From positions 1 to 64,000 of the forward strand of contig SUVK01000005.1 of NCBI GenBank assembly GCA_015062055.1: a stretch of DNA of 64,000 nucleotides. The letters are read 5' to 3'. Below the pieces are notes generated by a model. It was given only the letters and a program-made list of their open reading frames with translations, did not search any database and was not told the origin of the DNA. Source of the stretch: Akkermansiaceae bacterium. Lineage in GTDB: Bacteria > Verrucomicrobiota > Verrucomicrobiia > Verrucomicrobiales > Akkermansiaceae. Shown in pieces: positions 9,669-18,229 of the stretch (within the stretch, counting starts at the first letter, position 1; every line of letters begins with the position of its first letter). The translations under genes and the position numbers were made by a program.

Positions 9669-9827
9669 AAATTGATTTTCCCTACCATATCACAATGATT
9701 ATCGCTTGTCGATTCATCTTTTCGCTGCTGACAACAAAAAAACGTTTTTTTCTGTATGACACCAATCTTTTCCCCTTTCTCTCACTTTTTGCTTGACCCG
9801 CCCCTCGCTCTTTGCTACCATGGCCAC

Positions 9828-9900
9828 GGCCCTGTAGCTCAGTGGTCAGAGCAGGCGACTCATAATCGCTTGGTCGCGGGTTCGAGCCCCGCCGGGGCTA
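9828..9900 (+). tRNA. tRNA-Ile2 (CAU anticodon, lysidine type)
   Basis: GGCCCTGTAGCTCAGTGGTCAGAGCAGGCGACTCATAATCGCTTGGTCGCGGGTTCGAGCCCCGCCGGGGCTA. Anticodon arm and loop closely resemble E. coli ileX rather than tRNA-Met. Confidence 0.9.
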
Positions 9901-10090
9901 GCTAAATACGTAACCCTCTAACGCTCAATGTGTTAGAGGGTTTTTAATAATTATTCTTAAATATCAGCGACTTAACTATAAAATCGCAAGCCCTTGATAA
10001 ACAAACAATACCACTCATAAAAAGCTTGTGCACGCCTAAAAACGACCTTTCGCACTTCGCCAGGACTCAATAGGACTAGGGGATTGGCAT
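9896..10090. repeat. ~195 bp direct repeat copy A, starting at the 3' end of tRNA-Ile2
   Basis: GGCTAG...TAACC..CTCTAACGCTCA...ACTAGGG..TGGCAT matches 13612-13806. Exact 38-nt block CCTTGATAAACAAACAATACCACTCATAAAAAGCTTGT at 9992-10029. Confidence 0.9.
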
Positions 10091-10163
10091 GCAGGTTGAA
10101 TTGATATTGAAGCTGCGCTTTTGATAAATAGACAGCAGATAAACAAAAAATCTGATTATCTTC

Positions 10164-10205
10164 TTGACAAAAGGGTAAAAATGCCTATGATTTTGTAAAA
10201 AGGAG
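10164..10205 (+). promoter_or_regulatory. sigma70-like promoter and RBS for cassette 1
   Basis: TTGACA (10164-10169), 16-nt spacer, TATGAT (10186-10191); AAGGAG at 10200-10205 before ATG 10213. Confidence 0.7.
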
Positions 10206-10212
10206 ATAAAAT

Positions 10213-11475
10213 ATGCTGGTTTTCTTTCGTATTTGCAATTTTAAGTCGATAGTGGAGACAACCATTGATATGCGCTATGGAGAAGGGAAGGCTCCGAATG
10301 GGTATAAGGAAATGGAGCACTATCCATTTTTGGAATATCAAGTTGCAAATGGCCGAGAGTTAAGATTGTCTCCTGTACTGGCTATTTATGGACAGAATGC
10401 CGGAGGCAAGACTACCTTAGTAGAAGCAATGAACACGTTGCGACGTTGTTTGTTTGAAAACAAATTACATTATCGCCCGAATAAGCTGCACCCGGATTTA
10501 AAAGACACTACGTTTGAGATTTGTTTTGCAAATGAGAGTGTGGTTTATACCTATACGCTTTGCTACAATTTAATCGGAGTAAAGCGTGAGACCTTGAGAA
10601 CGTATGATACGGATGTGTTTGAAATTGACCATGAGCAGGCTCTATACAACTTTGAGCAACTTGCTACGGAGCTGTACACGACTGAGCGCTTGATGGCTGT
10701 TTTGAAAACCGAGTGTTGCAATAGCAAGGGAGAGCAGATAGTCTCTTATCTAGGCAAGATTGCAACGAATTATCCCGGTTTAAATGCTAAGCTTAGCAAT
10801 GCCTACCAGTTCCTGATGTATGGTATATCCAACTCTCTGGAAAATGATTTCTCTGCCCCTTTTGCTATCAATTATTTGGCTCAGGGGGAGCAGGATTCTT
10901 CGCACGAGAAAGCCTTTCAGGAAATTGCTAAGTACTTGAGAAGGCTCGATATTGATATTGAAAGCATGGAATTGAAAACGAGTAAGGTGCAAACTTTTCT
11001 CGCCTCAGGTGAAGAAGACCCCCGAGGTCCAGAGTTGATGTATCGAATCAACAGCTACCATAAAGATAAGAATGGCGAATTGGTGGCATTGGATTTCCGG
11101 GAGGAGTCGCGAGGTACTCAGGTATTGTTCGGTTTGCTGGGGGTAGTGCTGAGAAAGCTCCGTACAGGAGGTGTGCTGGTCATTGATGAAATTGACCGGT
11201 CGTTGCATTCCTTGTTGCTTGTAGCATTGGTGTCTCTGTTCACCAATAAGGAGTACAATGTGAAAGGAGCTCAGCTTATCTTGACTGCTCACAATACTGA
11301 GTTGTTGGAGGCCACTAACTTGCGGACATCCCAGGTGGCCATTGTGACTAAGACCTCAAAACAAGGGACTCTTGCTCGCCGCTTGTGTGATTTTGATGGT
11401 GTCCGCAATGTTCAGAACTTCCGCAAGACGTATCTGGATGGCGCATTCGCAGGCATCCCATTCCCCATTATCTGA
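10213..11475 (+). CDS. AAA family ATPase, COG1106/RloA/AbiLi-like
   Basis: N-terminus FFRICNFKSI; Walker A YGQNAGGKTTL; Walker B GGVLVIDEIDRSLHS; C-terminal LILTAHNTELL. Confidence 0.85.
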   Translation: MLVFFRICNFKSIVETTIDMRYGEGKAPNGYKEMEHYPFLEYQVANGRELRLSPVLAIYGQNAGGKTTLVEAMNTLRRCLFENKLHYRPNKLHPDLKDTTFEICFANESVVYTYTLCYNLIGVKRETLRTYDTDVFEIDHEQALYNFEQLATELYTTERLMAVLKTECCNSKGEQIVSYLGKIATNYPGLNAKLSNAYQFLMYGISNSLENDFSAPFAINYLAQGEQDSSHEKAFQEIAKYLRRLDIDIESMELKTSKVQTFLASGEEDPRGPELMYRINSYHKDKNGELVALDFREESRGTQVLFGLLGVVLRKLRTGGVLVIDEIDRSLHSLLLVALVSLFTNKEYNVKGAQLILTAHNTELLEATNLRTSQVAIVTKTSKQGTLARRLCDFDGVRNVQNFRKTYLDGAFAGIPFPII

Positions 11476-11482
11476 CCTCGCC

Positions 11483-12136
11483 ATGACTTACTCTCAGAAC
11501 TTTTTTCTCCACGTGGTTTGCGAGGGCAAATCAGAGCGGAATTATCTTGCCGCATTGAATCGACTTCTGCGAGATTCCGGCATAGGTCTAACCTTGCTGA
11601 GTCCCACCCCTAAGAAAAGGGATGAGGATGGGGGCGGGCATTTCCGCAATGTTGTACAGAAGTACAAAGATTTCCGTCGCAACAATCGTAACGTGCAACC
11701 ATGGATATGGGTGGATTGGGATTTGTATTTGCGAAATGACCAGCACTGCATGGAGCTATATGAGTCTCGCCCCAAGGGGATACCTGACTTCCTGTTCAGT
11801 ATTCACAACTTCGAGGATTTTCTCGTTCTGCACAGCTCAACAGAACGTGTTCATGAGTGGGTGAACATTTGTCGGGAGTGTAACCACTTTGCCTCTCCCA
11901 TGCACAGCGAGGAATATATGCCCTTATTCAAGAGTCAATTTCCGGAATATAAGAAAGGTGAATTGCCGGATAGCTTAGCCATGCTCTCCAACGAGCAGGT
12001 AGCGAATGCGCTGATTCATTCATTGGATGCGAGCATCCCATTCAGATGCGACTTCATTGAGAAGCTTGCCGTGTTCATTATGGCGAGATATCCCGATGCC
12101 GGGAGACCGTGGAATATCGTTTATAAAGATTTATAA
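11483..12136 (+). CDS. RloB/AbiLii-like protein (TOPRIM-like fold)
   Basis: FFLHVVCEGKSERNYLAAL (acidic EGK motif near the N-terminus) and WIWVDWDLY; directly follows the RloA-like ATPase. Confidence 0.75.
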   Translation: MTYSQNFFLHVVCEGKSERNYLAALNRLLRDSGIGLTLLSPTPKKRDEDGGGHFRNVVQKYKDFRRNNRNVQPWIWVDWDLYLRNDQHCMELYESRPKGIPDFLFSIHNFEDFLVLHSSTERVHEWVNICRECNHFASPMHSEEYMPLFKSQFPEYKKGELPDSLAMLSNEQVANALIHSLDASIPFRCDFIEKLAVFIMARYPDAGRPWNIVYKDL

Positions 12137-12140
12137 TTCA

Positions 12141-13205
12141 ATGACTCGAGACGAGTATACAAAGTTCGAGGCATCTTTTAAAAATAGTCCGCACGTGGTA
12201 TTATTAGGTGCTGGAGCAAGTTGCGCAGCTATCCCGCAAGGAGATAGAAATGGACTAAAAATATCTGCGATGGATAATTTTATCCAAAATTTGGGCTTGG
12301 GAGGGATATTGAATGGAATTGAGTTACATACGAACTCAAAAAACTTAGAGGTAATTTATCAGGAACTTGTGGAAAGAGCAGTTTCAGAAATTGATTGTCA
12401 ACAAGCCTTGTCTAGCTTGAAAAAATCGGTTTGGTCATATATGTCGAAATTTGAACTTCCTGATTCACCTACGGTGTATGATTATCTTCTCCTTAGTATG
12501 ACTAAGAAGGATGTTATTGCTACGTTCAACTGGGATCCGTTGTTGGTACAGGCCTATATGCGCGTAGCTCGATTTACTCGGAATCTCCCTGAATTGCTCT
12601 TTTTACATGGTAATGTAGCAATTGGTTTTTGTGAACATGAAGGGACAACAATTGCCGGACCTGTAGGGGGAGTTTCTCCTTATGGAGAAGAATTTGAACC
12701 ATCTCCCTTGTTGTTTCCAATTAAGGAAAAGGGATATAATAAACATGTAGCAATAGCTCGTTCTTGGGAAATGTTGCAAAGATTCTTGTCCAAGGCTTAT
12801 ATGGTTACCATATTTGGATATAGTGCTCCGGAAAGTGATGTGGAAGCAATTGCATTGTTAAGTGGCGGATGGGGGGACCCCTCCAAAAGACGCTTTGAGC
12901 AAATCGAGATTATTGATATTGCAACTGACAGAGATTATGAAAAGATATGGGAAAAGTTCATATTTTCTAGTCATTATCAAGTATGTAGAAGCTTTTTTGA
13001 ATCCTCTTTGGGAAAGTATCCGCGCCGAACCTGTGAAGCCATTTTTGACCAAAATATGAATGTTCAATGGCTAAATCCCGACAAAGGCTGGCTTGCTGAT
13101 ACTTCGTTTGAACAGTTTTATTTAAAATTATCATCTCTTTTCATAGAAGAACGCAAACCTCGCGAGAGGCCGTATTTGTCTCATCCTTACATACTTGAAT
13201 TTTGA
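12141..13205 (+). CDS. SIR2-like domain protein
   Basis: VVLLGAGASCAAIP (NAD-binding GAGxS), VIATFNWDPLL, LFLHGN catalytic-His-like motif, IFGYSAPESD. Starts 4 nt after the preceding stop. Confidence 0.8.
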   Translation: MTRDEYTKFEASFKNSPHVVLLGAGASCAAIPQGDRNGLKISAMDNFIQNLGLGGILNGIELHTNSKNLEVIYQELVERAVSEIDCQQALSSLKKSVWSYMSKFELPDSPTVYDYLLLSMTKKDVIATFNWDPLLVQAYMRVARFTRNLPELLFLHGNVAIGFCEHEGTTIAGPVGGVSPYGEEFEPSPLLFPIKEKGYNKHVAIARSWEMLQRFLSKAYMVTIFGYSAPESDVEAIALLSGGWGDPSKRRFEQIEIIDIATDRDYEKIWEKFIFSSHYQVCRSFFESSLGKYPRRTCEAIFDQNMNVQWLNPDKGWLADTSFEQFYLKLSSLFIEERKPRERPYLSHPYILEF

Positions 13206-13346
13206 TAACTTCGACTATTGGCCGTGTATTTCTATGAAATAGAAAAAACTTCTAATCTCATAGATGATTAGAGGAAGTTGATGGAGCTCACGTTCTTACT
13301 TTTATCAATAAATTGCATGAGAGACGACGGGATAGAGTCCACTGGA

Positions 13347-13363
13347 CTTGGAAAAGGACTTGG
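13347..13363. repeat. 17-nt repeat CTTGGAAAAGGACTTGG, copy 1 (end of cassette 1)
   Basis: Exact match to 17315-17331, the end of cassette 2. Confidence 0.7.
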
Positions 13364-13407
13364 ATTTTGGGTGTAAAAGCGTTGTTCTAAAGTACAAAAC
13401 AGCGGTT

Positions 13408-13530
13408 TGCCGTACCCCTCTCAAAGGGTGTTTATTTTGATAACTTGGGGATATAACTTGCTCTTATTTCACGTAACCTATTAAATATAAGGTAACAAAC
13501 ACTCATAAAAAGCAAGGGCTTTCGATTTCT
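13408..13530. repeat. degenerate copy of the junction/att-adjacent repeat
   Basis: TGCCGTACCCCTCTCAAAGGG at 13408 (cf. TGCCGTACCCTTCTCGAAGG at 13594), followed by ACGTAACC...AAACACTCATAAAAAGC, which resembles parts of the 195-bp repeat. Confidence 0.5.
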
Positions 13531-13611
13531 GCGCGTTAAGGGAGCAAAATTAAAACTGCTTTGTAACAGGCACAATATCATTCAGTTGCGAAGTGCCGTA
13601 CCCTTCTCGAA

Positions 13612-13806
13612 GGCTAGTCAAACACATAACCCCTCTAACGCTCAGTGAGTAAGAGGGCTTTTAATAATTATTCTTAAATGTCAATGGCTTAACTATAAAA
13701 CCAAAAGTCCTTGATAAACAAACAATACCACTCATAAAAAGCTTGTACACGCCCAAAATGACCTTTTGCATTTCGCAGGGACTCGAAATGACTAGGGTGC
13801 TGGCAT
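13612..13806. repeat. ~195 bp direct repeat copy B
   Basis: Aligns with 9896-10090 from GGCTAG to TGGCAT; exact 38-nt block at 13709-13746. Confidence 0.9.
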
Positions 13807-13877
13807 ACATTCAGCTTGATGTTTAATTATTTTGTGATAGAGTCTACGTAAAGCAGAGTTAGACATTCGTGGATACC

Positions 13878-14882
13878 ATGGTTATTAGTAATTCAAGCAA
13901 GGAAAGGGCGGGTAGAAATCGTACACTAGTTTTGAGTGATTCTGAAGTGCGTGAATATGCATCGCGTTGCATAACCTTGACATCAGAGACAAAAGAGAAT
14001 GATGTAATAGATTCTACCATTAACCAAGATTTGCTTGAGTGCATTGATTATTTGCCATCACGTTTTGCGGATCTCATAGTTATCGACCCTCCATACAATT
14101 TAGACAAAGATTTTCACGGTAAAGTGAAATTTAAGAAAATGGGTACTTCTGCTTATATTTCATATTTGGAATCGTGGTTCCCCAAAGTTCTGAGGCTATT
14201 GAAAGATAATGGTTCTCTGTATGTATGTTGTGATTGGAAGTCTTCGCCATTAATTTATTCTGTAATTGTAAAATATTGTACTGTGATAAACAGGATAACA
14301 TGGCAGAGAGAAAAAGGTAGGGGCGCGAAACATAACTGGAAAAACGGCATGGAAGATATTTGGTTTTGCGTTAAAGATGAGGACGACTATTACTTCGATG
14401 TGGATTCAGTAAAGCAGAAGCGTAGAGTTATTGCGCCATATAAAGAAGAAGGAAAACCAAAAGACTGGCAAGAAACTGATGAAGGGAATTTTCGAATTAC
14501 CTATCCTTCGAATTTTTGGGATGATATTAGTATCCCGTATTGGTCTATGCCAGAAAACACAGATCATCCAACTCAGAAACCTGAAAAGCTAGTAGCAAAA
14601 TTGATTTTAGCATCATGTCCCCAAGGCGGGGTGGTTTTTGACCCTTTTTTAGGAAGTGGCACAACATCTGTCGTAGCAAAAAAATTGGGACGTCGATATT
14701 GTGGTGTTGAAATTAACCCTTTGTATGCGGCATGGGCAGAAAAACGCCTTGAATTAGCTGAGTCAAATACTGAAATACAAGGGTATAACGGAGGAGTCTT
14801 TTGGGAGAGAAATTCATTAGCTGCACAAAAGAAATTGAAGAAGGTGATAACTAAGGAAGCACAAGGGGAATTGTTTTTATGA
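13878..14882 (+). CDS. site-specific DNA methyltransferase, beta-class (DPPY, probably N6-adenine)
   Basis: Motif IV VIDPPYNLDKDF precedes motif I FDPFLGSGTTSVVAKKLGRRYCGVEI; HPTQKPEKL present. Alternative GTG start at 13869. Confidence 0.9.
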   Translation: MVISNSSKERAGRNRTLVLSDSEVREYASRCITLTSETKENDVIDSTINQDLLECIDYLPSRFADLIVIDPPYNLDKDFHGKVKFKKMGTSAYISYLESWFPKVLRLLKDNGSLYVCCDWKSSPLIYSVIVKYCTVINRITWQREKGRGAKHNWKNGMEDIWFCVKDEDDYYFDVDSVKQKRRVIAPYKEEGKPKDWQETDEGNFRITYPSNFWDDISIPYWSMPENTDHPTQKPEKLVAKLILASCPQGGVVFDPFLGSGTTSVVAKKLGRRYCGVEINPLYAAWAEKRLELAESNTEIQGYNGGVFWERNSLAAQKKLKKVITKEAQGELFL

Positions 14883-16051
14883 GAGAAAAAACAATGTTAA
14901 GAGAATTTGTAGATTATATAGTCAGTGTTGCGCCCCGACACAACAAACAAACTCTTATAGTAGCAGCTTCTCAGACGTTTGGGTTGAAAAAAGATGGGAA
15001 AGTATATTATACCGAAACCTTTTCTGTTAGATTTTGTCATAGTAAAGGGCAAGATGGCAAGTTTTCCGGCACCGTTTTGGCGTTATCTAAATTGCAGAAG
15101 TATGACAGCAAGCCTTTTCTTGTTGTGTTGACGACAAGCGGTGAGAATTATGTATATTTGGCAAATACAACATTTTTGAATAAAATTAGTCATTCATCAA
15201 AGGAGCTGCGCGAGGATAATATAGTGGGCAGTTTTTTGGGAAGCAATATAATTCGAAACTTCCAAGATATTGAAAATTGTGCAGATAATGTAGAACGCTT
15301 GTATGCGTTTCATATGGATTCAACACCAGAAGAGAATTTGCGACGGTTAGTGGACTCAACTAATGCCATAGAGGCAAAGGGTAAGAAATATCAACCGGAC
15401 GAAATTGCTAAAAATAATATTTTTTCCTCAATTAGCAGAGCGATAAAATTTGTTAAGTCTAAACATTTTTCTGATTTGTGTAATGATTTGCATGACAGAG
15501 TAGAGCAATGTAAGGAAGCAATTTTGGCAGCGGCGCATATCGAGAACGTAAATATACGAGGACGTCTGATAGAGGTGTTAATTTGTTGTGACCCTGCTAA
15601 ACGGTTGGAATTGTTGCGCGAAATCAGAAGTATGGAGCAGAACATACCTCGCTATAAATCAGAAAATGAGTTAGCTGACTATGTTAAAAGTTATCCCGAT
15701 GTAGTTTCATATACTGATGTGAAAACGAAGGTGTTATACCTTAAGTCTAATCCCAAGGCCTATAATATTGATAAATTCCTTGAATGCATGGCGTTTGATT
15801 CTTCTGTATTTATGTTTTATTTTGTAGGAGTAAATGAAGAAGGCGTTGCCTGTACTGCATTGTGCTCTGCATATCATAGAGAGTTGGTAGACGCTACATA
15901 TATTCAACATCATTGGTGTGGTAGAAATTCTAGGGGTGTAACACAGTTCAATGGTGAATGCATTGAGAGTATACTAAACAATGCGAAGTTTCAAAATGTC
16001 ATTGAGGAAGAACAGGTAAATGATTATTTGCATAAATTATTATCATTGTAA
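14879..16051 (+). CDS. uncharacterised protein, probable cognate restriction endonuclease
   Basis: ATGA overlap with the methyltransferase. 390 aa with no motif I can assign securely; nuclease role inferred from context. Confidence 0.5.
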   Translation: MREKTMLREFVDYIVSVAPRHNKQTLIVAASQTFGLKKDGKVYYTETFSVRFCHSKGQDGKFSGTVLALSKLQKYDSKPFLVVLTTSGENYVYLANTTFLNKISHSSKELREDNIVGSFLGSNIIRNFQDIENCADNVERLYAFHMDSTPEENLRRLVDSTNAIEAKGKKYQPDEIAKNNIFSSISRAIKFVKSKHFSDLCNDLHDRVEQCKEAILAAAHIENVNIRGRLIEVLICCDPAKRLELLREIRSMEQNIPRYKSENELADYVKSYPDVVSYTDVKTKVLYLKSNPKAYNIDKFLECMAFDSSVFMFYFVGVNEEGVACTALCSAYHRELVDATYIQHHWCGRNSRGVTQFNGECIESILNNAKFQNVIEEEQVNDYLHKLLSL

Positions 16052-16057
16052 CATTAC

Positions 16058-17281
16058 TTGTCTAAGCGAGTGCTTAAGGGAAAAGTTGATGATATTATAA
16101 TTCAGGCACAAAAGGATTTGCTAAATGCAAATCTACTCGATAGCCCTGATTATATTGATTTGTATTCAGGGGGAGAAAATACGGCAGTAGTGCAACTATT
16201 GGCAACGCTGCACTATCATTATGTTGCTCTGTTTGAAAAGATGAATGCGCGTTTGCCGACAGGAGAACACGGAGCGCATTTTTTTGCTGATCCAAGTAGA
16301 GATTTGATACGAGTTATAGATGTTACTAATTTATTGCTTACCGGCTTAAAGGGTACTGAGTACTCTTTTGAGATTGAGGCTGAGTTTAAGAGTTTTGTGA
16401 ACATATGTAGACAGTTTTTGAGTGGTAGCGGTGGAAGTTCAATACCCCCGCATATACCGAAAGCTCCTATATATTATACAAGACAGATTTTCATTCCTTC
16501 AACTTCGGTGCAGATTGCAAGTTCAGTTTCTGATAAAAGAAATCTTAAAACAAAAATGATAGGTAGTGGCTCGTATGCAAACGTCTATCGTTTTCGTGAC
16601 GATTTCTATGGTCGTGATTTTGTGTTAAAGGTGGCGAAAAAGGATTTATCTGAAAGTGATAAGGAGAGATTTAGAAATGAGTATGTAGTCATGAAGGGGC
16701 TGTCTTCTCCATATGTTGCCGAGGTCTACAAGTATTTCGAAGGTAAAGATGAGTTTATAATGGAAAGTTTGGATGAAACTCTTTACCAGTATGTTTCCAG
16801 TCAAAATGATAAAGCAACATTTAATGTAGAAATCAGACGACGCTTGTGTTTACAGGTAATGAAGGCGTTTGAGTACATACACGAAAAACAAATTTTGCAC
16901 AGAGATATTAGTCCCTACAACATACTTATAAAAAAATATGAGGACTCAGTTGTTGTGAAGATAGCCGACCTGGGATTAGTTAAAATACCTGAAAGCGTGC
17001 TTACGAATTCTCAAACTGAAATTAAGGGTTGTTGTAATGACCCTCAGCTTAGACACGTTGGATATTCTAATTATTCACTCCCCCATGAGATTTACGCAAT
17101 CACGGTAATTACCAAGTTTATTCTTACAGGTTCTATGAATATATGTAATGTGAAGGATGATAGTCTTCGTGAGTTCGTAATGAGGGGTACAAATCCTGAG
17201 TTAGATAAGAGATATTCGAACGTAACAGAGATGAGAAAGTATTTTCAATTGCTACGGTTTTCCGGTTGTAGCCTGCATTGA
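16058..17281 (+). CDS. Hanks-type Ser/Thr protein kinase with unknown N-terminal domain
   Basis: IGSGSYANVYRF (P-loop), FVLKVAKK (Lys), ILHRDISPYNILI (HRDxxxxN), IADLGLVKI (DLG in place of DFG). TTG start 6 nt after the previous stop. Confidence 0.85.
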   Translation: MSKRVLKGKVDDIIIQAQKDLLNANLLDSPDYIDLYSGGENTAVVQLLATLHYHYVALFEKMNARLPTGEHGAHFFADPSRDLIRVIDVTNLLLTGLKGTEYSFEIEAEFKSFVNICRQFLSGSGGSSIPPHIPKAPIYYTRQIFIPSTSVQIASSVSDKRNLKTKMIGSGSYANVYRFRDDFYGRDFVLKVAKKDLSESDKERFRNEYVVMKGLSSPYVAEVYKYFEGKDEFIMESLDETLYQYVSSQNDKATFNVEIRRRLCLQVMKAFEYIHEKQILHRDISPYNILIKKYEDSVVVKIADLGLVKIPESVLTNSQTEIKGCCNDPQLRHVGYSNYSLPHEIYAITVITKFILTGSMNICNVKDDSLREFVMRGTNPELDKRYSNVTEMRKYFQLLRFSGCSLH

Positions 17282-17314
17282 GGTTTACTTTGTCTCTGGA
17301 GGAAGTTCGCAGGG

Positions 17315-17331
17315 CTTGGAAAAGGACTTGG
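17315..17331. repeat. 17-nt repeat CTTGGAAAAGGACTTGG, copy 2 (end of cassette 2)
   Basis: Exact match to 13347-13363. Confidence 0.7.
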
Positions 17332-17475
17332 GATATTGCTCGAATTTAGCCGTTTTGTGGGTAGCAGAGGGTAGTTGAGACTGGCTTTCTTTCGATAGAA
17401 AATGAATGATTTAGAGTGAAAAAATCAACTAACTTACCGATAAAATAAGCAGGTGGTTTTTCAACCTGTTACATA

Positions 17476-18114
17476 TCAAGAGGCTTGTTCAATTTGTCGA
17501 ATCACATTTTTAGCCGTTTGGGCAATATCTGCTTGTTTAAGCAACCAAGAAACAATAACAACGCGGCGTGCGCCGGCGTTCAACACATCGGGCAGGGTCT
17601 CCCCGTTGATTCCGCCGATGCAGAACATGGGTAAGTCTTCTATGGCTTTTTGCGTGGTTGCAATATCTTGCAAGCCTATGGCCCTGCGCCCGGGTTTGGT
17701 GCCCGTGGGGAAGAGCGGCCCGAAGCCGATGTAATCTGCTCCTTCTTGTCGGGCCGACAAAGCCTGCTCGGGGCTATGGGTAGAGCGCCCAATCAGAACG
17801 CCGTCTCCCACAATTTTTCTCACATCGGCCAAGCTGCCGCCATCTTGCCCCACATGAACGGCATCTGCACCAATCTCTGCAGCCATTTCCGGGTAATCAT
17901 TCAGCACAAAGATAGCCCGGCGCTCTCGGCAAATGGCTTGCATGGCGATTGCCCATTGCTTAACAAGTGCGGGTGCTACCCCTTTAGCGCGAAGTTGAAT
18001 GATATGGACGCCACCGTCAATCAGCGCATGCGTACGCGCAGCCACTTGCTCCGGTTTGGTATAGCCCATATCGACAATCCCATAAAGGCGGCAATTTGCG
18101 AGAATCTGCTTCAT
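17476..18114 (-). CDS. thiE: thiamine phosphate synthase
   Basis: IIQLRAKG, FVLNDYPEMAAEIGADAVHVGQ, YIGFGPLFPTGTKPG, CIGGING. Confidence 0.92.
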   Translation of the reverse strand: MKQILANCRLYGIVDMGYTKPEQVAARTHALIDGGVHIIQLRAKGVAPALVKQWAIAMQAICRERRAIFVLNDYPEMAAEIGADAVHVGQDGGSLADVRKIVGDGVLIGRSTHSPEQALSARQEGADYIGFGPLFPTGTKPGRRAIGLQDIATTQKAIEDLPMFCIGGINGETLPDVLNAGARRVVIVSWLLKQADIAQTAKNVIRQIEQAS

Positions 18115-18229
18115 GTCACCAACTCTGCCACAATGCTGCGGTTTCTACAAGCTCAAAACGCATATTTCTGTACTCATGACGTAATAACGGCTTGAGAGCC
18201 GCCCTGTATTTAACTATGCTGATATTGTT

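Noticed and set aside
9828-9900. tRNA-Met for the CAT-anticodon tRNA
   Set aside because: Body and anticodon arm match tRNA-Ile2 (lysidine) rather than initiator or elongator Met; tRNAscan-SE/TFAM would settle it.
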